This document shows positions 16,491-25,209 of a stretch of DNA of 54,124 nucleotides, in pieces. Origin of the DNA: Alphaproteobacteria bacterium. Lineage in GTDB: Bacteria > Pseudomonadota > Alphaproteobacteria > UBA828. Each line of letters begins with the position of its first letter. Position 1 is the stretch's first letter. Position numbers and translations under genes: made by a program. Location of the stretch: the NCBI GenBank assembly GCA_022820945.1, contig JAJEEP010000053.1, positions 1 through 54,124 on the forward strand. Direction: 5' to 3'. The notes under the pieces were generated by a model. It saw nothing but the letters and a program-made list of their open reading frames with translations, did not search any database and had not been told where the DNA came from.

Positions 16491-18221
16491 ATGGTCTGGC
16501 TCCGCATCAGGCGCACGCTCAGGGCGCTGCCGAAGTGGCAGCTTGCCGTGCTGGCGATGTTCTTCGGGTGGATCTTCCTCACCATCTTCGGCCCCTATCT
16601 CGCGCCCTTCCCCACCGAGGTTGCCGAACCAACCACGCGCCTGCTGCCGCCGAGCGGCACGTATCCCTTCGGCACCGACGAGAACGGGATCGACATCTTC
16701 TCTCGCGTGCTGGCGGCACCCCGCACCGATGTGGTGATCGGCGTCGTCGCCACCGCGCTCTCGGTCGTGATCGGCACGCCGCTCGGCGTCATCGTCGCGC
16801 TCTACGAGAGCCGGGGCGGCGCGGGCTCCACCGCCTTCGCCGAGACCTTCATGCGGCTGCTGGAGGTGATCCAGTCCTTCCCCGTGTTCGTCTTCGCGAT
16901 GGTGCTGGTCGCGGTCTTCGGCGGCAGCGTCACCAACATCATCATCGCCATCGCGTTCGTTAACACGCCGGTCTTCGTGCGCATCGTGCGCTCGGACGTG
17001 CTCTCGCTGGTGCAGCGCCCGTTCTCCGAGGCGGCGCGTGCCGTGGGCAACCGAGAGGTGCGCATCGGCTTCCGCCACGTGCTGCCCAACGCTCTGCCCA
17101 CGGTGATCGTGCAGGTCTCGGTCACGGTGGGCTTCGCCATTCTGCTCACGGCGGGGCTGAGCTTCGTCGGTGCCGGCGTCAAGCCGCCGACGCCGGAGCT
17201 CGGCGCGATGATCGCCTCGGGCGCCAAGTACCTGGAGATCGGGCAGTGGTGGGCCGCGTTCTTCCCCGGCATCGCGCTCGGCCTGATCGTCTTCTCCTTC
17301 GGCATCTTCGGCGAGATCATGACGCAGGTGATGGAGCCGCGCGCGGTGAGGCGGGACACCGACCGCCGCCGCGAGCACGCGCTGGAGACGGGCGGCGACG
17401 AGCCCGAGGTGCCAGACGCGCCCACCGTCACCCTCTCGCACATGACCGAGCCGGTGCTCACGGTCGAGCATCTGGGCGTCGCAGCCGTCGACTCGCGCCA
17501 GCCGCTGCTGAGCGAAATCCATCTCGCGCTGGAGGCGGGCCACAGCATGGGGATCGTGGGCGAATCGGGCTCGGGCAAGTCGGTGCTAGTGAAGGCGCTG
17601 CTGCAACTGCTGCCGCCGGAGCTCGCCGTCACCTCGGGCTCGGTGCGCTACCTCGACCACGACCTGCTGACCATGAGCAAGGGCTCGATGCGGGCGATGC
17701 GCACGACGCAGATCGCGGCGATCCTGCCCAATGCGAAGTCGCAGCTGAACCCGCTCACCAACGTCGGCGACATGCTGCGCAGCGCGCTGCAGGCGCACGA
17801 GAAGATCGGCGCGAAGGACGCCGAGGCGCGCTCGATCGAGCTGCTGGAGATGGTGGGCATCGTCGATCCGGCGCAGCGGCTGAGCGCCTTCCCCCACGAG
17901 CTGAGCGGCGGCATGGCCCAGCGCGTCTGCCTCGCCATGGCGCTGATGTACCACCCCAAGCTGCTGATCGCGGACGAGCCGACGGCGGGGCTCGACGTGA
18001 CCATCCAGCGCCAAGTGCTCGACCTCACCCGCACGCTGGCCGAGGAAGCCGGCACGGCGCGGCTCATCATCACCGGCGATCTCGGTATCGCCGCGCACTA
18101 CTGCGACACGGTGGCGGTGATGCAGGCAGGCCGGATCGTCGAGATCGACGAGACCGAGCGCCTGTTCGACGCGCCCCGCCATCCCTATACCCAGCACCTG
18201 CTGGACTGCGTCCGGGTGTAA
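16491..18221 (+). CDS. Fused ABC permease (DppC type) and ATPase (DppD type)
   Basis: A 576-residue fusion. Residues 1-290 are a DppC-type permease with the EAA motif EAARAVGNREVRIGFRHVLP (about 180-199); residues 320-576 are a DppD-type ATPase, so one polypeptide supplies a membrane half and an ATPase half. The ATPase has intact Walker A GESGSGKS (357-364), LSGGM (471-475) and Walker B IADEP (493-497). The Q-loop glutamine is replaced (ILPNAKSQLNP, Pro413) and the H-loop histidine is Gly529 (ITGDLG). Together with the altered DppF signature, this puts all defects at one composite ATP site. The permease-ATPase fusion itself is known in alphaproteobacteria. Confidence 0.88.
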   Translation: MVWLRIRRTLRALPKWQLAVLAMFFGWIFLTIFGPYLAPFPTEVAEPTTRLLPPSGTYPFGTDENGIDIFSRVLAAPRTDVVIGVVATALSVVIGTPLGVIVALYESRGGAGSTAFAETFMRLLEVIQSFPVFVFAMVLVAVFGGSVTNIIIAIAFVNTPVFVRIVRSDVLSLVQRPFSEAARAVGNREVRIGFRHVLPNALPTVIVQVSVTVGFAILLTAGLSFVGAGVKPPTPELGAMIASGAKYLEIGQWWAAFFPGIALGLIVFSFGIFGEIMTQVMEPRAVRRDTDRRREHALETGGDEPEVPDAPTVTLSHMTEPVLTVEHLGVAAVDSRQPLLSEIHLALEAGHSMGIVGESGSGKSVLVKALLQLLPPELAVTSGSVRYLDHDLLTMSKGSMRAMRTTQIAAILPNAKSQLNPLTNVGDMLRSALQAHEKIGAKDAEARSIELLEMVGIVDPAQRLSAFPHELSGGMAQRVCLAMALMYHPKLLIADEPTAGLDVTIQRQVLDLTRTLAEEAGTARLIITGDLGIAAHYCDTVAVMQAGRIVEIDETERLFDAPRHPYTQHLLDCVRV

Positions 18222-18269
18222 GTGCGCGGAGACAGCAGCGAGACGACAGGCGATGCAAACGAGACGACC

Positions 18270-19469
18270 ATGACGAGGCATGTGGAGATCGCGGGAGGCG
18301 GGTTCACCGGGCTCGCCCTGGGTACGGCGCTCGCGCAGGCCGGCTGGACCGCGCGGGTGCACGAGCGCACGGAGGAGATCCGCGCCTTCGGCGCCGGCAT
18401 CTGGATCTGGGACAACGGCGTCCGCGTGCTCAAGGCCATCGGCGCGGCCGACGATGCGCTGGAGGGCTGCACGGAGGCGCCGACCTACATCAGCCGCGAC
18501 GCGAAGGGCCGCTATATCGACGAGGTGCCGTTTGCGCCGATCACCAGCACCGATCGGTCGCGCATGTTCTGCATCACCCGCCAGCAGCTCCTGGCCGCGA
18601 TCCTGGGTGCGGCCCAACGCGCGGGCGTCGAGATCGTCACCAGCTCGCAGGCGACCGGCGCGAAGCCTGAGGGCGTGCTCATCACCGAGGGCGGGCGCGA
18701 GTGGCCGGCGGACCTGGTCATCGGCGCAGACGGCATCAACTCCAACGTGCGGGACTCGCTGGGGCTATTGAAGAGCCGCAAGCCGCACGTGGACGGCGCC
18801 ATCCGCGTGCTCGTGCCTCACGAGCCGGGCTACGCCGACACCGAGGAGGGCCGCACCATCCGCGAGTGGTGGAACGGTTACAGGCGAGTGCTCTACACGC
18901 CCTGCAACCGCGACGTGTTCTACTTCTGCTTCACCATGCTCGCGCGGGACAAGGAGGCCGCCCAGATTCCCCTGCCGCGGGCGGTGTGGTCCGAAGCCTT
19001 CCCGCACATCGCATCGATGATCGGCCGGGTGCCGGACGAAGGGCGCTACGACCGCTTCGAGACCATCAAGCTCAAGGCCTGGAGCAAGGGCCGGGTGGCG
19101 ATCGTGGGCGATTCGGCTCACGCCATGTCGCCGGGGCTCGGCCAGGGCTGCGGCACGGCGATCTCGAACGCCCTCTCGCTCGCCAACATGCTGCAGGAAT
19201 CCGACAACATCGAGCGGGTGCTCGCGCGCTGGGAGGCTCGCCAGCGGCCGATCTCGGAGCACACGCAGCTCTGGTCGACGATCACGTGGCCGCTCACGCT
19301 CTGGCCCCACTGGGCGGCGAAGCTCTATTTCAACATGCCGATCCTGCACCCCTGGGTGCTGAAGCAGAGGCGCAAGCCCTCGGAATTCCACGCCTACGGC
19401 ACCGAGACGCAGGTGCGCTGGATGCCGCCTCACATGCGGGCTGAGACGGAAGCAGAGGCGGCCGCGTAG
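18270..19469 (+). CDS. FAD-dependent monooxygenase (UbiH/PHBH-like), copy 1
   Basis: A 399-residue class A flavoprotein hydroxylase. The dinucleotide motif IAGGGFTGLALG is at the N-terminus, the DG motif is in VIGADGINSNVRDSLG, and the second FAD motif is GDSAHAMSPGLGQGCG. The enzyme would use NAD(P)H and O2 to hydroxylate a ring or oxidise a nitrogen or ketone centre; the substrate is unknown. It lies 48 bp after the importer's fused gene and 23 bp before a close paralogue, suggesting that the transporter brings in its substrate. The ATG at 18270 gives the expected MTRHVEIAGGG start. Confidence 0.85.
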   Translation: MTRHVEIAGGGFTGLALGTALAQAGWTARVHERTEEIRAFGAGIWIWDNGVRVLKAIGAADDALEGCTEAPTYISRDAKGRYIDEVPFAPITSTDRSRMFCITRQQLLAAILGAAQRAGVEIVTSSQATGAKPEGVLITEGGREWPADLVIGADGINSNVRDSLGLLKSRKPHVDGAIRVLVPHEPGYADTEEGRTIREWWNGYRRVLYTPCNRDVFYFCFTMLARDKEAAQIPLPRAVWSEAFPHIASMIGRVPDEGRYDRFETIKLKAWSKGRVAIVGDSAHAMSPGLGQGCGTAISNALSLANMLQESDNIERVLARWEARQRPISEHTQLWSTITWPLTLWPHWAAKLYFNMPILHPWVLKQRRKPSEFHAYGTETQVRWMPPHMRAETEAEAAA

Positions 19470-19492
19470 CTGGCGCTCGGCGCGGGGACAGC

Positions 19493-20686
19493 ATGGCGCG
19501 ACACGCGGAGATCGCGGGCGGCGGCTTCACCGGGCTCACCATGGGCGCGGCGCTCGCCCAGGCAGGCTGGACCGTGCGCGTGCACGAGCGCACACCGGAG
19601 ATCCGCGCCTTCGGCGCCGGCATCTGGATCTGGGACAACGGCGTGCGTGTGCTCAAGGCCATCGGCGCGGCGGACGACGCGCTGGAAGGCTGCACCGAGG
19701 CACCGACCTACATCAGCTGGGACGCCAAGGGCCGCTACATCGACGAGGTGCCGTTCGCCCCCATCACCAGCACCGACCGCTCGCGCATGTTCTGCATCAC
19801 CCGCCAGCAGCTGCTGAGCGCCATCCTGGGCGCGGCGGAGCGCGCGGGCGTCGAGATCGTCACGGCCTCCACCGCGAAGGCCGCGCGGTCCGAGGGCGTG
19901 CTCATCACCGAGGACGGGCGCGAGTGGCCGGCGGACCTGGTCATCGGCGCCGACGGCATCAACTCCAAGGTGCGGGATTCGCTCGGCCTGTTGAAGAGCC
20001 GCAAGCCCCATGTGGACGGGGCCATCCGCGTGCTCGTGCCGCACGAGCCGGGCTACGCGGACACCGAGGAGGGCCGCACCATCCGCGAGTGGTGGAACGG
20101 CTATCGCCGGGTGCTCTACACGCCGTGCACGCGGGAGGTCTTCTACCTGGCCTTCATCATGCTCGCGCGCGATACGGAGGCGTCACGGCTGCCCTTGCCG
20201 AAGAGGCTCTGGACCGAGGCTTTCCCGCACCTCGAATCGATGATCGACCGGGTGCCGGACGAAGGCCGCTACGACCAGTTCGAGACGATCAAGCTCAAGG
20301 CCTGGAGCGCAGGCCGGGTGGCGATCGTAGGCGATTCGGCACACGCCATGTCACCGGGGCTCGGCCAGGGCTGCGGCACGGCGATCTCGAATGCGCTCTC
20401 GCTCGCCAACATGCTGCAGGAATCCGACGACATCGACCGGGCGCTCGCGCGCTGGGAGGCGCGGCAACGGCCGATCTCGGAGCACACCCAGCTCTGGTCG
20501 ACGATTACGTGGCCGCTCATCCTCTGGCCGCACTGGGCGGCGCGCATCTACTACAACATGCCGATCCTGCACCCCTGGATGCTTAAGCAGAGGCGCAAGC
20601 CGTCGGAGTTCTTCGCCTACGGCACCGAGACGCAAGCGCGCTGGATGCCGCCTTCCCTTCGCAAAGAGGCCGAGACGGCGGCGTAG
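19493..20686 (+). CDS. FAD-dependent monooxygenase, copy 2 (tandem paralogue)
   Basis: A 397-residue paralogue of the preceding gene; by eye the two proteins differ at roughly 50 positions. FAD and NAD(P)H motifs are identical. Differences cluster at residues 125-140 (SSQATGAKPE against ASTAKAARSE) and around residues 215-255 (FCFTMLARDKEAAQIPLPRAV against LAFIMLARDTEASRLPLPKRL), which may tune substrate choice. The nucleotide sequences are also alike, which points to a tandem duplication rather than independent acquisition. Its start copies the position of copy 1. Confidence 0.85.
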   Translation: MARHAEIAGGGFTGLTMGAALAQAGWTVRVHERTPEIRAFGAGIWIWDNGVRVLKAIGAADDALEGCTEAPTYISWDAKGRYIDEVPFAPITSTDRSRMFCITRQQLLSAILGAAERAGVEIVTASTAKAARSEGVLITEDGREWPADLVIGADGINSKVRDSLGLLKSRKPHVDGAIRVLVPHEPGYADTEEGRTIREWWNGYRRVLYTPCTREVFYLAFIMLARDTEASRLPLPKRLWTEAFPHLESMIDRVPDEGRYDQFETIKLKAWSAGRVAIVGDSAHAMSPGLGQGCGTAISNALSLANMLQESDDIDRALARWEARQRPISEHTQLWSTITWPLILWPHWAARIYYNMPILHPWMLKQRRKPSEFFAYGTETQARWMPPSLRKEAETAA

Positions 20687-20743
20687 GTCGCTCTGCTAGA
20701 CTCACCGAACCAGCGTGGTCGCAATCGGAAGGAGCATCGGCAC

Positions 20744-21058
20744 ATGAGCGACGACGACAGCGATCGTGTGGGGGCCATGCTGAACCCGCCGCACCTGGGC
20801 GAACTGATCCGCGAGAGCATGGGCGAGGTCGGCTGGAACGTCACCGAGACCGCGGGGCGCCTGGGATGCGAGCGCGGCACGCTGTCGCGGCTGCTCAACG
20901 GCAAGGCCGGCGTGTCGGCCGCCATGGCGCTGGCACTGGAAGATATCGGCTGGGGCACCGCCGAGCACTGGATGCGGATGCAGGCGAGCTACGAGCTGGC
21001 GCAAGCGCGCCGGGAGCGCGCATCTGCTGCTCATAGTGCTGCGAGCGGAGCCGCCTGA
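20744..21058 (+). CDS. HigA-family antitoxin-like HTH protein without a partner toxin
   Basis: A 104-residue XRE-type DNA-binding protein matching the HigA addiction-module antidote family. NPPHLGELIRESM is followed by a helix-turn-helix (WNVTETAGRLGCERGTLSRL) and the typical MALALEDIG...AEHWMRMQASYELAQAR end. HigB toxins are about 90-110 residues and sit immediately upstream of higA; here only 57 bp separate this gene from the monooxygenase gene, and the other side holds a minus-strand metabolic gene. It may be an orphan antitoxin or a plain regulator, for example of the flanking operon. Confidence 0.8.
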   Translation: MSDDDSDRVGAMLNPPHLGELIRESMGEVGWNVTETAGRLGCERGTLSRLLNGKAGVSAAMALALEDIGWGTAEHWMRMQASYELAQARRERASAAHSAASGAA

Positions 21059-21084
21059 CTCCACCGCGCGCCAGGGCGCAAGCG

Positions 21085-23451
21085 TCAGATGTGGCGGCGG
21101 GCGCGGTCGACGCAGGCGAGTGCGGCCATGTCGAGGATGGCGTCGGTATCGATTCGGTGCTTGGCGTAGAGCGCCGGGATGTCGCCGGATTCGCCGAAGC
21201 CGGTGACGCCGAGCGGGTAGGCGCGGTGGCCGGCGACGGTGCCGAGCCAGGAGAGCGCCGCCGGGTGGCCGTCCAGCACGGTGACGAGCGCCGCATCGGG
21301 CGGCAGGCGGCCGAGCAGCGCCTCGGCGTGGGTCGGCGGCACCGCCTCGCCCCGCGTGCGGGCCTGGGATGCCGCAATCAGGTCGCCATAGAGGCGGTCT
21401 CCGGACGTGACGGCGAGCAGGCCGATGCCCGGTATCTCGTCGGCCAGTGCTGCGTGGGCCTCCTGCGCCTCGGGCGCGATGGCGCCGGAAAAGACCAGCG
21501 CCAACGGGGTGCCCGGCGCCGGTTCCGCCAGCCAGTAGCCGCCCGCCAGAATGTCGTGCCGCAGCGCGGCGTCGATCTCGCGCTCGGGCTGGTCGATGGT
21601 GCGGGTGGAGAGGCGGCAGTAGAGGGCGCCGCCCTCCGGCTCCTGCAGGTGGCCGAAGCCCCACAGCATGATCTCGGCAACCTCGTCGGCGAACGCGGGC
21701 TCGAAGGAGATGAGCCCGGGCTGGCCCATGCCGAGCAGCGGCGTGCCGACCGACTGGTGCGCGCCGCCTTCGGGCGCCAGCGTGATGCCGGACGGCGTGC
21801 CGGCCAGCAGGAAGCGCGCGTCCTGGTAGCAGGCGTAGGTGAGCGCATCGAGGCCGCGCGCGATGAAGGGGTCGTAGACCGTGCCCACAGGCAGGAGCCG
21901 GGCGCCGAAGAAGTCGTCGCTCAACCCGAGTGCGGCCAGCAGCAGGAAGAGGTTGTTCTCCGCGATGCCGAGCTCGATGTGCTGGCCGTTCCGGCTGAGC
22001 GACCACTTCTGCATCGAGACCACCTTCTCGGAGCGGAAGACATCCTCCCGATCGGCGCGGTCGAAGATGCCGCGCTGGTTCACCCAGCCGCCGAGATTGG
22101 TGGAGACCGTGACATCGGGCGAGGTGGTGACGATGCGCTCGGCGAGCGGGCTCTCGCCCTTGCCGAGCTCGTTGAGGATGCGGCCGAAGGCTTCCTGCGT
22201 GGACATGCGGGCGCCAGGGCGGAGGGGCAGCGCATCGGGCAGCGGCACGGCCGGTGCCGAATGCCGGCCCGGCTTGCGGTTGAAAGGCGCCGCCCCGATG
22301 AACTGCTCCAGGGTCCCCTCGTCGAGCCCGAGGCCGGCGAAGCGCGACCACTCGGCGCCTTCGTCCACGTGCATCGCGGCCCGGAAGTCGGCCATCTGCT
22401 CCTCGTTCATGATGCCGGCGTGATTGTCCTTGTGGCCGGCGAAGGGCAGGCCGAAACCCTTGATCGTGTAGGCGATGAAGCAGTGGGGAACGTCGGAATC
22501 GACCTCGCGCAGCGCCTCCAGCACCGCCTCCATGTCGTGGCCCGCGAGGTTGGTCATCAGGTCCTGAAGGCCGTCGTCGTCATAGTCCGCGAGCAGCGCC
22601 TTCATGCCCGCGACGTGACCGATGTCCTGCGTGAGCCGTTCGCGCCAGGCGGTACCGCCCTTGAAGGTGAGCGCGCAGTAGAGCTCATTGGGGCAGTCGT
22701 CGATCCACTGCCGGAGCGCCTCGCCGCCGGGCTTGGCGAAGGCGGCCTGCTGGCGGCGGCCGTACTTCATGATCACCACCTTCCAGCCGACCGCCTGGAA
22801 GAAGTCCTTGATCTTCTGGAACAATCGGTCGGAAACCACACGGTCGAGGCTCTGGCGGTTATAGTCGATGATCCACCAGAGGTTACGGACATCGTGCTTC
22901 CAGCCCTCCAGCAACGCCTCGAAGACGTTGCCCTCGTCGAGCTCGGCATCGCCCATGACGGCGATCATGCGGCCGGGCGGGTGCTGATCGGGCGCGAGCT
23001 TGTGGAAACGCACGTAGTCCTGGACCATGGAGGCGAACAGCGTCATGCCCACCCCGAGCCCGACCGAGCCGGTGGAGATGTCCACGTCGTCGCTGTCTTT
23101 GGTGCGCGACGGGTAGCTCTGGGCGCCGCCGAGGGCCCGGAAGTCTTCGAGCTTCTCGCGGGTCTGATTGCCGAAGAGGTACTGGATCGCGTGGAACACC
23201 GGGCTCGCGTGGGGCTTCACGGCGACCCGGTCGTCAGGCCCGAGCACGTCGAAGTAGAGCGCCGTCATCAGCGTCGCCACCGAGGCGCAGGAGGCCTGGT
23301 GGCCGCCCACCTTCAGCCCGTCGCGCACGGGGCGCAGATGGTTGGCGTTATGGACCATCCACGACGACAGCCACAGCACCTTGCGCTCGAGCGCGTTCAG
23401 GCAGGCGAGCGTCTCCGGTGCGACGACCGGCCGGTTCACGAGTTGGCTCAT
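21085..23451 (-). CDS. AceE-like transketolase / thiamine-diphosphate-dependent E1 protein
   Basis: A 788-residue TPP enzyme of the type related to the homodimeric pyruvate dehydrogenase E1 and often labelled transketolase. The TPP-binding motif begins GDAELDEGNVFEALLEG (about 165-181) and ends in the IIDYNRQSLD asparagine; the central pyrimidine-binding domain contains the ELGIAENNLF glutamate. E. coli AceE has about 890 residues, so this is a shorter relative. No E2 or E3 gene is nearby, so whether it works in a dehydrogenase complex or alone is open. It is divergent from the methyltransferase, with 71 bp between the starts. Confidence 0.82.
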   Translation of the reverse strand: MSQLVNRPVVAPETLACLNALERKVLWLSSWMVHNANHLRPVRDGLKVGGHQASCASVATLMTALYFDVLGPDDRVAVKPHASPVFHAIQYLFGNQTREKLEDFRALGGAQSYPSRTKDSDDVDISTGSVGLGVGMTLFASMVQDYVRFHKLAPDQHPPGRMIAVMGDAELDEGNVFEALLEGWKHDVRNLWWIIDYNRQSLDRVVSDRLFQKIKDFFQAVGWKVVIMKYGRRQQAAFAKPGGEALRQWIDDCPNELYCALTFKGGTAWRERLTQDIGHVAGMKALLADYDDDGLQDLMTNLAGHDMEAVLEALREVDSDVPHCFIAYTIKGFGLPFAGHKDNHAGIMNEEQMADFRAAMHVDEGAEWSRFAGLGLDEGTLEQFIGAAPFNRKPGRHSAPAVPLPDALPLRPGARMSTQEAFGRILNELGKGESPLAERIVTTSPDVTVSTNLGGWVNQRGIFDRADREDVFRSEKVVSMQKWSLSRNGQHIELGIAENNLFLLLAALGLSDDFFGARLLPVGTVYDPFIARGLDALTYACYQDARFLLAGTPSGITLAPEGGAHQSVGTPLLGMGQPGLISFEPAFADEVAEIMLWGFGHLQEPEGGALYCRLSTRTIDQPEREIDAALRHDILAGGYWLAEPAPGTPLALVFSGAIAPEAQEAHAALADEIPGIGLLAVTSGDRLYGDLIAASQARTRGEAVPPTHAEALLGRLPPDAALVTVLDGHPAALSWLGTVAGHRAYPLGVTGFGESGDIPALYAKHRIDTDAILDMAALACVDRARRHI

Positions 23452-23522
23452 GGTGCCTCCTGTGCGCCGAGTCTACCGCAGACGCGCCGATGCGGCCATT
23501 GCGGCGCCAAACCATTGATTCG

Positions 23523-24170
23523 ATGAACAAATCTCGGCGAGACGACGACGCGGCGGCGCGCGAGGCCGCCGCGATCACGCTGGCGGAATACGACGGCATG
23601 GCGGAGGCGTACCGCCACGGCACCGCCGATCACGACGTGAGCCAGAACATCGCTGCCCTGCTCGACGCCATCGAGGGCGAAGCGCCTCACGCGATTCTCG
23701 ATCTCGGCTGCGGGCCGGGCCGCGACCTGCGCGCCTTTACCGCGCTGGGGCACGAGGCCGTGGGCCTGGACGGCGCGGCCGAGCTGGTTGCGCTGGCGCG
23801 TGCCGAGACCGACTGCACGGTGCTGCTCCAGGACTTCCTCGCCCTCGACCTGCCGGTCGCGCGCTTCGACGGGATCTTCGCCAACGCCTCGCTCTTCCAC
23901 GTGCCGAGCAGCCAGATCGCGCGCGTGCTCGGCGAGCTTGCGGCGGCGCTGAAGCCGGGGGGCGTGCTGTTCTGCTCGAATCCGCGCGGCGACAATCAGG
24001 AAGGCTGGGTCGGCGGCCGCTACGGCTGCTTCTGGGACCTCGCGACCTGGCGCGCCCTCGTCACCGGCGCGGGCTTCGCCGAGTTGCACCACTACTACCG
24101 GCCGCCCGGCCGCCCGCGCCACGAGCAGCCCTGGCTCGCCACCGTCTGGCGCAAGGGCGAGGCCGGGTAG
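23523..24170 (+). CDS. Class I SAM-dependent methyltransferase
   Basis: A 215-residue small-molecule methyltransferase. Motif I is LDLGCGPGRDLRAF (about 60-73), the acidic residue of motif II is in VGLDGAAEL, and the FDGIFANASLFHVP and LKPGGVLFCSNPRG segments follow the usual order. The substrate is unknown. The start at 23523 (MNKSRRDDD) is chosen by family length; a clear ribosome site is not visible and an in-frame ATG at 23487 is possible. It shares a short divergent promoter region with the transketolase gene. Confidence 0.8.
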   Translation: MNKSRRDDDAAAREAAAITLAEYDGMAEAYRHGTADHDVSQNIAALLDAIEGEAPHAILDLGCGPGRDLRAFTALGHEAVGLDGAAELVALARAETDCTVLLQDFLALDLPVARFDGIFANASLFHVPSSQIARVLGELAAALKPGGVLFCSNPRGDNQEGWVGGRYGCFWDLATWRALVTGAGFAELHHYYRPPGRPRHEQPWLATVWRKGEAG

Positions 24171-24210
24171 CCGCCCAGATAGTCCAACTGCTGCAAACCA
24201 GGAGAAGAGA

Positions 24211-25209
24211 ATGCAGGCACAGATCATCCGCGCGTTCGGGGGAGCCGAAAACTTCGAGGCCGCGACCCTGCCGGACCCGACGCCCGGCCCCGGCGAGGTA
24301 CTGGTGCGGATCGCGGCCACCAGCGTCAATCCCGCCGATTACAAGCTGCGTCAGGCCGGCCCGCCGATCGCGCCGGAGCTGCCGGCCGTGCTCGGCTGCG
24401 ACGCGGCGGGCCGGGTGCTGGCGGTGGGCGATGGCGTGGATGGCTTCGCAGAAGGCGACGAGGTCTATGGCTGCGTCGGCGGCGTGCGCGGGGTTCCGGG
24501 CTGCTACGCCGAGATGATCGCGGCCGATGCGCGGCTGCTCGCGCCGAAGCCTACGTCGCTTACGCTGCGCGAGGCGGCGGCGCTGCCGCTGGTCACGATC
24601 ACCGCGTGGGAAGGGCTCGACCGGGCGGGCATGCACGAAGGCCAGTCGGTGCTGGTTCACGGCGGCGCCGGCGGGGTCGGCCACGTGGCGATCCAACTCG
24701 CGAAGGCACGGGGCGCCACGGTCTGCACCACCGTCTCCTCGGAGGAGAAAGCCGCGCTCGCCCGCGACCTGGGCGCCAATCACACCATCGACTACCGAAG
24801 CGAGACCGTGGACGACTACGTCACGCGGCTGACCGGCGGCGCGGGCTTCGACGTGGTCTACGACGCCACCGGCGGCAGCGACATCGCCGCGTCGTTCCAG
24901 GCGGCCAGGCTCAACGGGCAGGTGATCGTCATCGTCTCGCAGTACGACGCCAATCTTGCGCCGATGCACCTGAAGGGGCTCTCTCTCCACGTCGTCTTCA
25001 TGCTGATCCCGATGCTGCACGACGTGGGTCGCGCCGAACACGGACGCATCCTGCGCGAGGCCGCAGTGCTGGCCGACGCCGGCAAGCTACGCCCGCACCT
25101 CGACCCGCGGCAATTCGACCTCGCCTCGGTCGCCGACGCCCACCGCCACCTCGAAAGTGGGCAGGCCGTTGGCAAGGTGGTGATCGACGTGGCGGACGGG
25201 CTGGCCTGA
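24211..25209 (+). CDS. Zinc-independent MDR-family quinone oxidoreductase / alcohol dehydrogenase-like protein
   Basis: A 332-residue NAD(P)H-dependent reductase of the zeta-crystallin/quinone oxidoreductase branch. The GroES-like half begins IIRAFGGAENFEAATLP, and the Rossmann half carries GGAGGVGHVAIQLAKARGA (about 150-168). The catalytic-zinc ligands of true alcohol dehydrogenases are not evident. Substrates in the family are quinones or enoyl compounds. A strong AGGAG ribosome site precedes the ATG. It follows the methyltransferase by 40 bp and may be cotranscribed. Confidence 0.83.
   Translation: MQAQIIRAFGGAENFEAATLPDPTPGPGEVLVRIAATSVNPADYKLRQAGPPIAPELPAVLGCDAAGRVLAVGDGVDGFAEGDEVYGCVGGVRGVPGCYAEMIAADARLLAPKPTSLTLREAAALPLVTITAWEGLDRAGMHEGQSVLVHGGAGGVGHVAIQLAKARGATVCTTVSSEEKAALARDLGANHTIDYRSETVDDYVTRLTGGAGFDVVYDATGGSDIAASFQAARLNGQVIVIVSQYDANLAPMHLKGLSLHVVFMLIPMLHDVGRAEHGRILREAAVLADAGKLRPHLDPRQFDLASVADAHRHLESGQAVGKVVIDVADGLA

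Noticed and set aside
21091..23526. 811-codon plus-strand open frame opposite the transketolase-like gene
   Set aside because: The translation is low-complexity and shadow-like, while the minus strand shows a complete AceE-like TPP enzyme with its motifs in order.
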